Origin: a virus
Reading direction: 5' to 3' (one strand)
DNA: 64,000 nt
IMG/VR virus record: IMGVR_UViG_3300031873_000003
Coordinates: 1 to 64,000 of that record
The stretch's first letter is position 1; each line of letters begins with the position of its first letter. This document shows, piece by piece, positions 13,641 to 21,055 of this stretch. The translations under genes and the position numbers were made by a program. The notes below the pieces were generated by a model. The model worked only from the letters and a program-made list of their open reading frames with translations, was not told the origin of the DNA and ran no database searches.

Positions 13641-13780
13641 TAGAAATTGCGACGAGTATGGGTTTTTCCGACGGTTTACGGATTGCGGCATCGGTTCCGA
13701 TTTCCGTCAATTGTAGGTTTTTAACGAATTCACTTATCGAGTCTTGTGAATACCCAAGGGAACGTAATGATTTGCAATGA
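13637..13780 (+). CDS. Small hypothetical protein (47 aa)
   Basis: The ATG overlaps the previous stop (ATGA). It encodes MIEIATSMGFSDGLRIAASV and a short continuation, a pattern I associate with C-terminal regions of phage DNA-binding proteins. It fills the gap between two paralogues. A minus-strand frame over the same bases has no ribosome site. Confidence 0.4.
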   Translation: MIEIATSMGFSDGLRIAASVPISVNCRFLTNSLIESCEYPRERNDLQ

Positions 13781-13838
13781 TAAAATATCAAATACGAAGC
13801 ACTGTGTTTGCGGGCTTTTTACATTCTAAGGAGACGGT

Positions 13839-14366
13839 ATGGAATCAAAAAGCATAGCATTATTGAACGGGGCGACAAAAATGTTGGCCGAAGTCCAAAC
13901 GATAGACGACGCCAAGGACCTCATGGACATGGCAGCGGCAGCGAAACATTATGCTCAAAAGCATGGACTTGGAAAAGAAGCCGTAACTTTTGCGAAATCA
14001 ATCGAAATATCGGCTGAAATAAAGCTCGGAGAAATATTGATTCAAAACAAAAACGATGCAAGAAAAATCAATGCCAAAAAAATCATAAGAGAGTCTGACG
14101 GATGCGTTATTTGCGGAAATACATTTAAGCCTATTTTGGTAGTCCACCATAAAAAACTCATATGCGTAGGCGGGGAAAGCGACGGAAATAACCTTATTGT
14201 TCTTTGCCCAAATTGCCATGCTATAGCACATAGAATTATTGAAGCAAGAGAGTCTGGAGATAATGCCAGAATGGGCAGACTTGCTTTGTATTTTATTAAA
14301 AGCAATGGCGGAAACATAGATAAATATATGGAGATATTTATATGGATTACAGAAGAGGCGACATGA
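13839..14366 (+). CDS. Partition-like N-terminus with HNH endonuclease domain
   Basis: Residues 1-75 match the paralogues (LLNGATKMLAEVQTIDDAKDL, AEIKLGEILIQNK). Residues 85-150 are an HNH domain: CVICGNTF, LVVHHKKLICVGG, NNLIVLCPNCHAIAH. The normal C-terminal half of the family is missing, so an HNH gene seems to have inserted and been fused in frame. AAGGAG precedes the start. The stop overlaps the next ATG. Confidence 0.75.
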   Translation: MESKSIALLNGATKMLAEVQTIDDAKDLMDMAAAAKHYAQKHGLGKEAVTFAKSIEISAEIKLGEILIQNKNDARKINAKKIIRESDGCVICGNTFKPILVVHHKKLICVGGESDGNNLIVLCPNCHAIAHRIIEARESGDNARMGRLALYFIKSNGGNIDKYMEIFIWITEEAT

Positions 14367-15448
14367 CAGGAGAAAATTCATTAGTAATATTTACGCAAGC
14401 ATCTAAGATGCTTGCCGAGGCTGACACTATCCAAAAAGCACATGAGCTAAAAAATCTTGCTTTGACTGCGGCTGAATGGGCTAAACGAAAAGGCATGGGT
14501 GAAGAAGCTATTCGGTATTGCCGCTCTTATGCGATAGAAGCAGAGCGCAAAATGGGCGAAATGCTGAAACAGACAGAACGGGAGAAACCTGGGCCAGAAA
14601 AGCAAGATCGGTTACCAGGTGTAACCGAACCACCCACGCTTGCCGAGCTTGGTATCACGAAGCGTGAAAGTTCAGAGGCCCAGCTTATTGCCGACCTGGA
14701 TGATGATGATTTTATGGCCGTCAAATCCGGTAAGACAAGCAAGAAGACAGCGAAGAAAAAGCATAAGCAAAAAGAGAAGGAAAGCGAGAAGGCGAAAGAG
14801 GTAAGAACGGCAGAAATAAAACCAGAACTTTATCAAGCCGATGCGTTTTCATTTGATCCCGGGGAGGTGGATTTATTATTGACTGATCCGCCTTACTCAA
14901 CAGACGTTGAAAATATCAAAGACTTTGCTCCAAAGGTTATCGAACTTCTTGGGTATGTCAAGCCGACAGGACGGGCATATATCTTCATTGGTTCATATCC
15001 TGAAGAACTGACGGCATACCTCAATGCTCCAAGTCCCAACCACATGAAGTTAAGCCAGGTACTGGTATGGACATATCGTAACACGTTGGGGCCGTCTCCA
15101 AAGCAACTCTATAAAAACAACTGGCAAGCGATTCTGTATTATATCGGGATTGATGCTCCTCCGTTGGACTGCCCGGTATTGAATGAATTATTCAGCGTCC
15201 AAGACATAAATGCACCAGATGGCCGTTTAGGGGATCGCTATCACTCATGGCAGAAGCCTCTTGAAATAGCTGATAGGTTTATCCGACACTCAACAAAGGT
15301 TGGTGATATTGTATATGATCCATTTGCTTGCACGGGGACTTTTCTAATAAGCGCTGCAAAGTTAGGTCGGCGTGGTATAGGGTGCGAAATAAGTGAGGAT
15401 GTTCTGGCAATAGCAAAGAGCCGGGGAATAGAATGGAAAATAACGTAA
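14363..15448 (+). CDS. Partition-like module fused to a DNA methyltransferase
   Basis: Residues 1-110 repeat the partition-like family (HELKNLALTAAEWAKRKGMG, ERKMGEMLKQ, LAELGITKRESSEAQ). A Lys-rich linker follows. Residues 150-360 are a beta-class DNA methyltransferase with motif IV LLTDPPYSTD and motif I DPFACTGTFLISAAKLGRRG. It probably methylates adenine-N6 or cytosine-N4, for anti-restriction or regulation. The start at 14363 overlaps the previous stop; an upstream frame start at 14342 is less likely. Confidence 0.85.
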   Translation: MTGENSLVIFTQASKMLAEADTIQKAHELKNLALTAAEWAKRKGMGEEAIRYCRSYAIEAERKMGEMLKQTEREKPGPEKQDRLPGVTEPPTLAELGITKRESSEAQLIADLDDDDFMAVKSGKTSKKTAKKKHKQKEKESEKAKEVRTAEIKPELYQADAFSFDPGEVDLLLTDPPYSTDVENIKDFAPKVIELLGYVKPTGRAYIFIGSYPEELTAYLNAPSPNHMKLSQVLVWTYRNTLGPSPKQLYKNNWQAILYYIGIDAPPLDCPVLNELFSVQDINAPDGRLGDRYHSWQKPLEIADRFIRHSTKVGDIVYDPFACTGTFLISAAKLGRRGIGCEISEDVLAIAKSRGIEWKIT

Positions 15449-15960
15449 AGCAAGATATGACGGATAGTGCAACGGCTCTTGAACTTCTCATTTGGCCGTC
15501 TGTGTTGCCGTGGGTTGGAGGTGGGGAACTTCTTCAAATGGAGAGTGTCAACGACAGTAAATTCGCATCAATTCTTGACATGAAGGCTGGTATAGATGGT
15601 TGGCAGATTCATAACGATGGTATGAGGGGTATAGCTTCACGGATACAACGGGGGGACAAAGCGTGGAATACGTTTACCATCAGGATGTCACGAGATTCCG
15701 GGGTGGCGACCGAGTATGAAAAAAGAACGGTTGCGATTGAGACGGGGAAATATATCTATCCTTATTTGACAATACAAGCGTATGTTAAGACGTGGCAAGG
15801 GCCGGTTTTGTCTGTTGGTATGGCAAAGACTGCTGATATTATGGAGTTTATAAAAAGAGGGCTAAACACAACAAAGAGAACGACAAACGCAGTTTTTGCC
15901 GTGTGCCCGTGGGAAATAATGGTTAAGAATAAATTTCCAGTAAAGGTTAAAATTAACTAA
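15433..15960 (+). CDS. Hypothetical protein, possibly nuclease-like
   Basis: Overlaps the methyltransferase by 16 bases. Recognisable blocks: FASILDMKAGIDGWQIHNDG, GIASRIQRGDKAWNTFTIR, TEYEKR, GKYIYPYLTIQAYV. The Asp/AGID followed by a Gly-x-x-x-Arg-x-Gln strand resembles degenerate PD-(D/E)XK cores, but I cannot assign a function. Ordinary length for a conserved phage protein of this type. Confidence 0.55.
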   Translation: MENNVKQDMTDSATALELLIWPSVLPWVGGGELLQMESVNDSKFASILDMKAGIDGWQIHNDGMRGIASRIQRGDKAWNTFTIRMSRDSGVATEYEKRTVAIETGKYIYPYLTIQAYVKTWQGPVLSVGMAKTADIMEFIKRGLNTTKRTTNAVFAVCPWEIMVKNKFPVKVKIN

Positions 15961-16009
15961 GGAGGTATGGTATAAGCCAACAACAGGAACCAAACAAGGA
16001 GGTGCAAGG

Positions 16010-17002
16010 ATGGTAGGCGATAGCACAATTCAATATCTCAATTTTCATCTGAAAGAATACCGTGGAATCACACAGTTGATTCGGGCCACAAAACAGAGAT
16101 TACAATCTCTACCCGGCGAGGACAGACCGGAGGAGTTTGACGCCCTGCTCAAGGGCCGGCAGGCGGTCGGCGAGAGGGAGATTGGACTGGAGATGATCAA
16201 GGCCCGATGTGTCAGGGAGATCGAACACGAGTTGTCGGCCTGGGATATCTGGGGGCACTGGGCGAAGAAAATTCCGGGGATAGGTCCATGGATTGCTGGG
16301 GAGTTGATAATTTTGTTTAAATACCGCTTTATCGCTACTTGCAAAGCCTGTGGGGGGGACCTGGAAAAGAAGGAAAAGACGTTGGTTTGTGTGTTATGTG
16401 GAAAAAAGGCCAAGAAGGACGGGGCATTGATATACCGGATCGAGGAGAAAGACTTCCCCACTATCTCAAAATGGTGGGCATACATGGGTAGACATACGGT
16501 TGATGGCGTGATGCCGAAGTTGAGGGAGAGCGTCAAGTCGTCCTGGTCAACCAATGGTAGGACGGTGGGATGGCATATCGGGGAGGAATTTAATCGTCAA
16601 TCGGGAGACAATCCGTATAAGCTGCTGTTGCTGTTGCGGAAAGAGAAACATGCCAAGAACCATCCAGAATGGTCGATCGGCCATATCCACAGTGCGGCCA
16701 AAAATGAGGTTGCGAAGATCTTCCTTGCGCATTGGTGGACAGTAGCCAGGACGTTGGACGGAAAGTCAGTGTCGGAGCCCTACGCCGGTGCATTAATGGG
16801 CCACACAGGGATCATAAACCCATATTATTGGGAAGAGGAGAGCGAAACCTTAATTGAAACCCATCATCAATTTGCGAGCGAGAATTTGATTGAAACCCAT
16901 GATCAAGATGCGAGCGAGAAAGGATATGAAATCCAAACAAGGACTGCGAGCGATAACGCCGTAATCAGCGGGCGGCGTTTCGGCGCTCCGCTGGATGAGT
17001 AG
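16010..17002 (+). CDS. Helix-hairpin-helix/zinc protein related to IS110-type transposase C-termini
   Basis: WAKKIPGIGPWIAGELI (about 85-101) is a helix-hairpin-helix as in the Transposase_20 region of IS110 enzymes. A CKAC..CVLC zinc ribbon follows. HPEWSIGHIHSAAKNEVAKIFL and GHTGIINPYYW complete a phage-conserved form. The DEDD catalytic half of IS110 is absent, so it is probably not a transposase. The C-terminal 45 residues are encoded by three copies of the 36-nt repeat (ETHHQFAS, ETHDQDAS, EIQTRTAS). Confidence 0.65.
   Translation: MVGDSTIQYLNFHLKEYRGITQLIRATKQRLQSLPGEDRPEEFDALLKGRQAVGEREIGLEMIKARCVREIEHELSAWDIWGHWAKKIPGIGPWIAGELIILFKYRFIATCKACGGDLEKKEKTLVCVLCGKKAKKDGALIYRIEEKDFPTISKWWAYMGRHTVDGVMPKLRESVKSSWSTNGRTVGWHIGEEFNRQSGDNPYKLLLLLRKEKHAKNHPEWSIGHIHSAAKNEVAKIFLAHWWTVARTLDGKSVSEPYAGALMGHTGIINPYYWEEESETLIETHHQFASENLIETHDQDASEKGYEIQTRTASDNAVISGRRFGAPLDE
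16855..16953 (+). repeat. 36-nt repeat array i (three units)
   Basis: tgaaaccca starts at 16855 and 16891, and tgaaatcca at 16927; each is followed about 10 bases later by tgcgagcga. The period is exactly 36. The sequence between the two nine-base blocks varies. See arrays near 19442 and 19754. Confidence 0.75.
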
Positions 17003-17020
17003 GTTAGAAAGGAATATTCA

Positions 17021-17215
17021 ATGAGCGAACGACTAATATTGGTATTATACCCAATTTGGATCGGGATAATATTAAACATGATATTTGCAATAATTAATGT
17101 TTCGTTAATAGGCCATTATGGGAAAATAGCGAGTGGATACATGAAATACTTTCCCTGGTTCTTTGGTACAACGTGGATAATGTTAATTGGGTTAGCTGTT
17201 TTTAATTATTTCTAA
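17021..17215 (+). CDS. Small membrane protein, two spans
   Basis: AGAAAGGA precedes MSERLILVLYPIWIGIILNM. Two hydrophobic stretches (5-31 and 44-63) flank a short basic loop. No family recognised. Its stop codon touches the attC-like hairpin. Confidence 0.55.
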   Translation: MSERLILVLYPIWIGIILNMIFAIINVSLIGHYGKIASGYMKYFPWFFGTTWIMLIGLAVFNYF

Positions 17216-17267
17216 CGCCCACCCTCACGGTCGCGCTCCTGCGCGTACCGTGCAGGGTGTTGTTGGC
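17213..17267 (+). other. attC-like recombination hairpin 1
   Basis: Starts TAACGCCC and ends GTTGTTGGC with long imperfect arms between (CACCCT/AGGGTG, CACGGT/ACCGTG, CGCG/CGCG). This is the outline of an integron cassette attC site, although the outer core does not fit the RYYYAAC/GTTRRRY consensus exactly. A plain transcription hairpin is the alternative. Confidence 0.35.
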
Positions 17268-17284
17268 AGTCTGGATTCCGAGAC

Positions 17285-17341
17285 ATGACGCCATACTTCC
17301 AGGATGACGCGGTGACGATCTACCACGGGGACTTACGCAAG
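17285..17341 (+). pseudogene. N-terminal fragment of a second DNA methyltransferase
   Basis: MTPYFQDDAVTIYHGDLRK matches the start of the intact methyltransferase at 17813 (MVKPYYQDDAVTIFCGDCRE). The similarity ends where the LAGLIDADG gene on the other strand begins. The frame stays open to 17803 only as the complement of that gene. Confidence 0.7.
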
Positions 17342-17785
17342 CCCGGAGCGGTTCAACGCTTTGACTTCCGCATAGATGGATTCGCGTTGCGCTACAACGG
17401 CGGGGTTAGTCTTTGTGCCGCGAACGCCAACACGCACAGCGCGACGTTGGGCAGTTGGCAACTCCTTAGACTCCCTGAGTTCACAAATCAGTTCGGCCTG
17501 CCTTCGCTTCAACCGCAGGTGAGGAAGCAGCGTCTTGGACGCCGACGCCGCGTTTCTGTTGCTGGCAACCCAGTAGAAAAACGGCTTCCACTTGGGATCT
17601 CGCTGCCGTTGGCGGACTGTTCCGCCAAAGGTGTCGCGCAGCATGTTCGGAACAACGTCGGACACCTGCCCGAGCCCGATGAACTCCGAATAGGTAGTAG
17701 ACCCGCGAATGGTATGCGACCGGATCGAAAAGAACCCGTCGGCATCCATCGCGCCAGCAAGGTAAGCGAGCGTTTCTTTATTCAT
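17333..17785 (-). CDS. LAGLIDADG homing endonuclease
   Basis: LAYLAGAMDADGFFSI (residues 6-21) is a LAGLIDADG motif. With one motif in 150 residues it would act as a homodimer. It lies antisense between a methyltransferase fragment and an intact methyltransferase whose first residues match the fragment, so it appears to have entered a methyltransferase gene. GC content is higher than in neighbouring genes. Confidence 0.8.
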   Translation of the reverse strand: MNKETLAYLAGAMDADGFFSIRSHTIRGSTTYSEFIGLGQVSDVVPNMLRDTFGGTVRQRQRDPKWKPFFYWVASNRNAASASKTLLPHLRLKRRQAELICELRESKELPTAQRRAVRVGVRGTKTNPAVVAQRESIYAEVKALNRSGLA

Positions 17786-17812
17786 GCCAGCAACATACCA
17801 TAGGGGGTGTAG

Positions 17813-18607
17813 ATGGTCAAGCCTTATTATCAGGATGATGCCGTAACTATTTTTTGCGGCGACTGCCGTGAGATTGTGCCAACGCTACCGAAACACGACC
17901 TGCTTGTTTCTGACCCTCCGTATTTTGTCCCCGCTGTTGCCTATGTCGGGGCAAGGGGCGAGAAACTTCCGGCGCGAACACTTGGCGACCTGTCAATCAT
18001 GCAGGGCTATTTCGATGTGCTGTTGCCAATGATTGCGCCGTCTGCTGGAGGGTCCGCATATCTGTTTTGCGATGCAAAGTCTTATCCCGTGTTCTTTCGG
18101 GCGATGTTTCCGCACTTCCGCCATTTGCGGCTGTTGGTTTGGGACAAGGTTGTTTCCTACAACGGCTACACATGGAGACACCAGCACGAACTGATTGCAT
18201 GGGGAGAGGGCGACGGCGCAAAGCGGATTCCGACAGGGGACGGGGATGTTTTGCGGGAACGCGGCGTGGTTCAAGAGGGCCGCGTCCATCCTGCGGAAAA
18301 GCCCGTGTCTTTGCTTGGGCGGTTGATCGGGAAGCACGACGAGGCCGCGCTGATTCTTGACCCGTTTATGGGAAGCGGGACAACGCTTCGGGCCGCGAAG
18401 GATTTGGGGCGGAAGGCCATCGGCATTGAAATCGAGGAAAAGTATTGCGAGATTGCGGCCAGACGCATGGGGCAGGGCGTGCTGGATTTTGGTACTGCAA
18501 GCAAAGGAACTAAAAAATCTCGCATTAACAGCGGCAGACTGGGCAAAACGAAAAGGGATGGGGGAAGATGCAATTCAACATTGTCGATCCTACAACGTTG
18601 GAGTTAA
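17813..18607 (+). CDS. DNA methyltransferase (beta class) with altered C-terminus
   Basis: Motif IV LLVSDPPYFVP (about 30-40), then LILDPFMGSGTTLRAAKDLG (about 180-199) as motif I, and AIGIEIEEKYCEIAARRM. The enzyme would modify adenine-N6 or cytosine-N4. After GQGVLDFGTASK the frame runs into a 94-bp copy of an upstream gene, giving a foreign tail of about 33 residues, so the native C-terminus was replaced. GGGGGTG precedes the start. Composition is GC-rich. Confidence 0.85.
   Translation: MVKPYYQDDAVTIFCGDCREIVPTLPKHDLLVSDPPYFVPAVAYVGARGEKLPARTLGDLSIMQGYFDVLLPMIAPSAGGSAYLFCDAKSYPVFFRAMFPHFRHLRLLVWDKVVSYNGYTWRHQHELIAWGEGDGAKRIPTGDGDVLRERGVVQEGRVHPAEKPVSLLGRLIGKHDEAALILDPFMGSGTTLRAAKDLGRKAIGIEIEEKYCEIAARRMGQGVLDFGTASKGTKKSRINSGRLGKTKRDGGRCNSTLSILQRWS
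18499..18592 (+). repeat. 94-bp perfect repeat, copy 2
   Basis: Exact copy of 13321-13414, here out of its own gene and at the end of the methyltransferase. It ends precisely where the second attC-like site begins. Confidence 0.9.
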
Positions 18608-18647
18608 GCGGTGAGCGAAGCGAATCCGATTGAACGACTTGTTATGC
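18590..18647 (+). other. attC-like recombination hairpin 2
   Basis: CTACAAC...GTTAAGCGG....CCGATTGAAC..CTTGTTATGC has the order of R'', L'', L' and R' core boxes of an integron attC site, with GTTAAGCGG pairing to CCGATTGAAC apart from unpaired bases. TTGAACGACTTGTTA is a word typical of attC sites. No integron integrase is in the window. Confidence 0.5.
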
Positions 18648-18808
18648 CCGTGGCGGTTTCGGTAGTGCGGCCCTTCATTGAGGAGCACCACTACAGCAAG
18701 AGCATCAACGGCTGCAAGGTGAGCATGGCGTTAGCGCTTTACGAAGCAGGAGAGATGGTCGGGGCGGTGCTGTTCGGGCCACTATCAACAACGGCGTGGA
18801 AACGCTAA
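18644..18808 (+). pseudogene. Truncated Mom/GNAT-like DNA modification protein
   Basis: MPVAVSVVRPFIEEHHYSKS followed by VSMALALYEAGEMVGAVLFG resembles the first 50 residues of GNAT-fold, Mom-like proteins that hypermodify adenine. A stop falls after STTAWKR, where family members continue for over 100 residues. It starts inside the attC-like site, as a captured cassette might. A frame from 18611 merely reads through the attC. Confidence 0.5.
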
Positions 18809-18821
18809 GGAGGGAGAGGGG

Positions 18822-19496
18822 ATGAAGAAAAAGGGGGAAAAACCAGAATATGACAAGCTGAATATCGAGGAGATTGAACGGAAGATCGCTGAATTCCGTG
18901 CACTGTCTTACCAGATGCAGGCCAAAATGTATGAGTGCCTGGAATACTTGAGGACAACGCACAGGTATATGGAAAACCCCATGTATGCGAGGTCAACGTT
19001 TTGGGAATACCTGGAGGACAGGTGGATGATGCGAAAACGAGCGTATTACGACCACACAAGGATATTTGCAAAGTATCCGCTCTATGCGGACAAGTACGGC
19101 CCAGGGCTCGTTGGGCGGATGGATAGAGAGTGTGGCCCCATGAGGGTTGAGAAGGTCATGGCCGCAATCCACCAAGAGGAAAGCGAGAGGAAAAGTCCAA
19201 TTACCAGGACGCAAATTGGGGAGATCATCGAGAAATATCGGAAAACGGATGGGGATCGAGTCGAACGAGTGAGCACAGATTGGCGGGCGATGTATGAACA
19301 CGAACGGATTGCTCACGAGGAAACCAAGGATGCGCTGCGGTTTATCCAAAAACAACTGAGGGAGGCCAACGAACAAATTGCAAAGCTGAAGGCGGCGGTT
19401 GTGACCAAAAAATACGAAAGACCGAGAACGACGAGGCCATTTGAGACCCATGAAAATCGTGTGAGCGATCCAAGATGTGTGTGTGAAACCCAGTAA
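18822..19496 (+). CDS. Coiled-coil hypothetical protein
   Basis: GGGAGAGG lies before the ATG. Residues 10-60 contain helical ENPMYARSTFWEYLEDRWMM; 115-135 are ITRTQIGEIIEKYRK; 165-200 are a coiled coil (FIQKQLREANEQIAKLK). The C-terminal FETHENRVSD and CETQ come from 36-nt repeat units. It could be a DNA-binding phage protein, but no family is certain. Confidence 0.6.
   Translation: MKKKGEKPEYDKLNIEEIERKIAEFRALSYQMQAKMYECLEYLRTTHRYMENPMYARSTFWEYLEDRWMMRKRAYYDHTRIFAKYPLYADKYGPGLVGRMDRECGPMRVEKVMAAIHQEESERKSPITRTQIGEIIEKYRKTDGDRVERVSTDWRAMYEHERIAHEETKDALRFIQKQLREANEQIAKLKAAVVTKKYERPRTTRPFETHENRVSDPRCVCETQ
19442..19496 (+). repeat. 36-nt repeat array ii (short)
   Basis: tgagaccca and tgaaaccca 42 bases apart with a tgtgagcga between them, in the last codons of the 18822 gene. 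The extra six bases are a (TG)n run. Confidence 0.6.
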
Positions 19497-19572
19497 AGGA
19501 ATTTTGAAATGAAATAATTTGTCCCCTTTTTGTGCCTCCAGACTCTTCCTATATAAAGGGAGGTACAGAAAA

Positions 19573-19986
19573 ATGGAAATGCATGACCGGATATTCGGTT
19601 TTTCGACTGATTTGAAGAAATTGGTGAGGAAGGATGAGGGAAGATTAAAAAAAGGGAAAATCACACAAGCGGAATTTGAGGCAATGTGCCGTATCCACTA
19701 TACCATTCTTTGGGACGAATACTACAATGATTCTCAGATACTTAATAGGAGACTGCGAGCCAAGATGAATTTGAAACCCGGTAAAAGACTGCGAGCGATG
19801 AAAGATATGAAACCTAGATTGCAAGTGCGAGCGAATCAATCTTTAAAACCCAAAACAGGACTGCTGAGCGACCATTCCACTGAAATCCAAAATCCGAATG
19901 CGAGCGATTTGTCGATTGAAACCCAAGTTGGATATGCGAGCGAAGTGACGGATGAAACCCAGAATCGGAATGCGAGCGGTAAGTGA
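19573..19986 (+). CDS. Hypothetical protein with repeat-encoded tail
   Basis: GGGAGG precedes MEMHDRIFGFSTDLKKLVRK. The first 60 residues (LVRKDEGRLKKGKITQAEFE) look like an ordinary small phage protein. The last 75 are translated 36-nt repeats, first in one frame (LRAMKDMKPRLQVRA) and, after a one-base offset, in another (IETQVGYASEVTDETQ). The frame change shows the tail is not under strong protein selection. Confidence 0.5.
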   Translation: MEMHDRIFGFSTDLKKLVRKDEGRLKKGKITQAEFEAMCRIHYTILWDEYYNDSQILNRRLRAKMNLKPGKRLRAMKDMKPRLQVRANQSLKPKTGLLSDHSTEIQNPNASDLSIETQVGYASEVTDETQNRNASGK

Positions 19987-20177
19987 ATTGAAACCCAGTT
20001 TGAGATTACGAGCGATGAAAGATCTGGAACCCATGACCGGAATGCGAGCGACTCGAAGTTTGAAACCCAAATTGGAAATGCGAGCGAAGGGTGGACTGAA
20101 ACCCAAATTGAAACTGCGAGCGACATGGTCACTGAAACCCAAGATAGGAGTGCGAGCGATAGCGGGAGTGAAACCCA
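19754..20177 (+). repeat. 36-nt repeat array iii (about 12 units) upstream of terS
   Basis: tgaaaccca-type blocks recur from 19772 to 20169 every 36 bases with one 37-base step, each paired with tgcgagcga. Variable segments of roughly 8-10 bases separate the blocks. The array ends 31 bases before the terS start. It is a good candidate for a packaging or other DNA-recognition site. Confidence 0.75.
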
Positions 20178-20208
20178 CTAAACCCAACAACAATTATCCA
20201 GGGGGGAA

Positions 20209-20805
20209 ATGACAGGGAAGAAGCGTAAACTCACAGGAAAACAGCAGTTCTTTGTGGCAGAGTATCAGAAAGATTGGAATGCGACAAGGGCGGCGCTGTC
20301 GGCGGGATACACCAAGAAAAATCCGTCGGAGATGGGATACCTTCTCCTTCAGATACCTTTAGTGAAAGAGGCCATCCAGAGGGGAATACATGAACGGTTG
20401 CGCAGGGTTGGGGTTCATTCGGAGCGCATTTTAACTGAGATTGCCAGGGTTGGGTTCTCTGATACCCGGTTGCTATTCCGGGAGGACGGCAGCCTCAAAC
20501 CTCCCTCCGAATGGGACGACGCCACAGCAGCATCGGTGTCAGGGATGGACGTATCGGAAATCAAAGGGAAGGGCCGAGAACAGGTTGGGGAGATGAAGCG
20601 GGTCAAGATGTATGATAAAGTGAAGGCTTTGGAACTCCTCTCCAAACATCTTGGCATCATCGGCGATAAGTCCCACGACGACAAGGACGATGACATCGAG
20701 CGTGTCTTGACAACCCTGGAACTCTCGGCGAAGCTGGTATACCTGGTGAAGCTGGCAGCAGAGAGAAAGCAGATCGAGATGAAAAATGTAGTGGACGTCG
20801 AATGA
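20209..20805 (+). CDS. terS: Terminase small subunit
   Basis: KLTGKQQFFVAEYQKDWNAT, then RAALSAGYTKKNPSEMGYLL, is the helix-turn-helix start of Terminase_2-type small subunits, followed by a helical region (VHSERILTEIARVGFSDTR) and ALELLSKHLGI. It recognises the packaging site and delivers DNA to TerL. GGGGGG lies upstream. Ordinary length (198 aa). Confidence 0.9.
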   Translation: MTGKKRKLTGKQQFFVAEYQKDWNATRAALSAGYTKKNPSEMGYLLLQIPLVKEAIQRGIHERLRRVGVHSERILTEIARVGFSDTRLLFREDGSLKPPSEWDDATAASVSGMDVSEIKGKGREQVGEMKRVKMYDKVKALELLSKHLGIIGDKSHDDKDDDIERVLTTLELSAKLVYLVKLAAERKQIEMKNVVDVE

Positions 20806-20827
20806 TATAGCGAGGAGGTCATCTATA

Positions 20828-21055
20828 GTGAAAACATTCACTTCTTTTCTATTTGTAATCTTCCTTTTTGTGTCAAGCCTGGAGCTTGGGAGGCAGATCG
20901 ATAGCCCCTCACTACCGATCCCAATAATTATAATGGGAGCCCTTGGGTTGTCATTTTATATCCTGATCCTTGCTTTATTACTTGTTGGTACAAGACTTGC
21001 ACGGCGAGGCAGCAAGAAGGGAAAGAGGTGGCTCCAATTTTGGGGTAAGGGATAG
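20828..21055 (+). CDS. Small membrane protein between terS and terL
   Basis: GTG start after GAGGAGG. A hydrophobic stretch (5-17) and a second (30-55, IPIIIMGALGLSFYILILAL) precede a basic tail (RRGSKKGKRW). It abuts the terL start. Possibly a holin-like protein, but nothing specific supports this. Confidence 0.5.
   Translation: MKTFTSFLFVIFLFVSSLELGRQIDSPSLPIPIIIMGALGLSFYILILALLLVGTRLARRGSKKGKRWLQFWGKG

Noticed and set aside
16010-17002. Active IS110 transposase
   Set aside because: Only the helix-hairpin-helix part matches; the DEDD catalytic domain is absent and there are no element ends.
17285-17803. 172-aa plus-strand ORF
   Set aside because: Only the first 19 codons are methyltransferase-like; the rest is the complement of the LAGLIDADG gene.
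19754-20177. CRISPR array
   Set aside because: The repeated unit has two separate nine-base blocks with variable bases between, not long identical repeats with spacers, and no cas genes are present.
19843-20193. 116-aa minus-strand frame with 12-residue repeats
   Set aside because: Produced by the 36-nt period being a multiple of three; no ribosome site.
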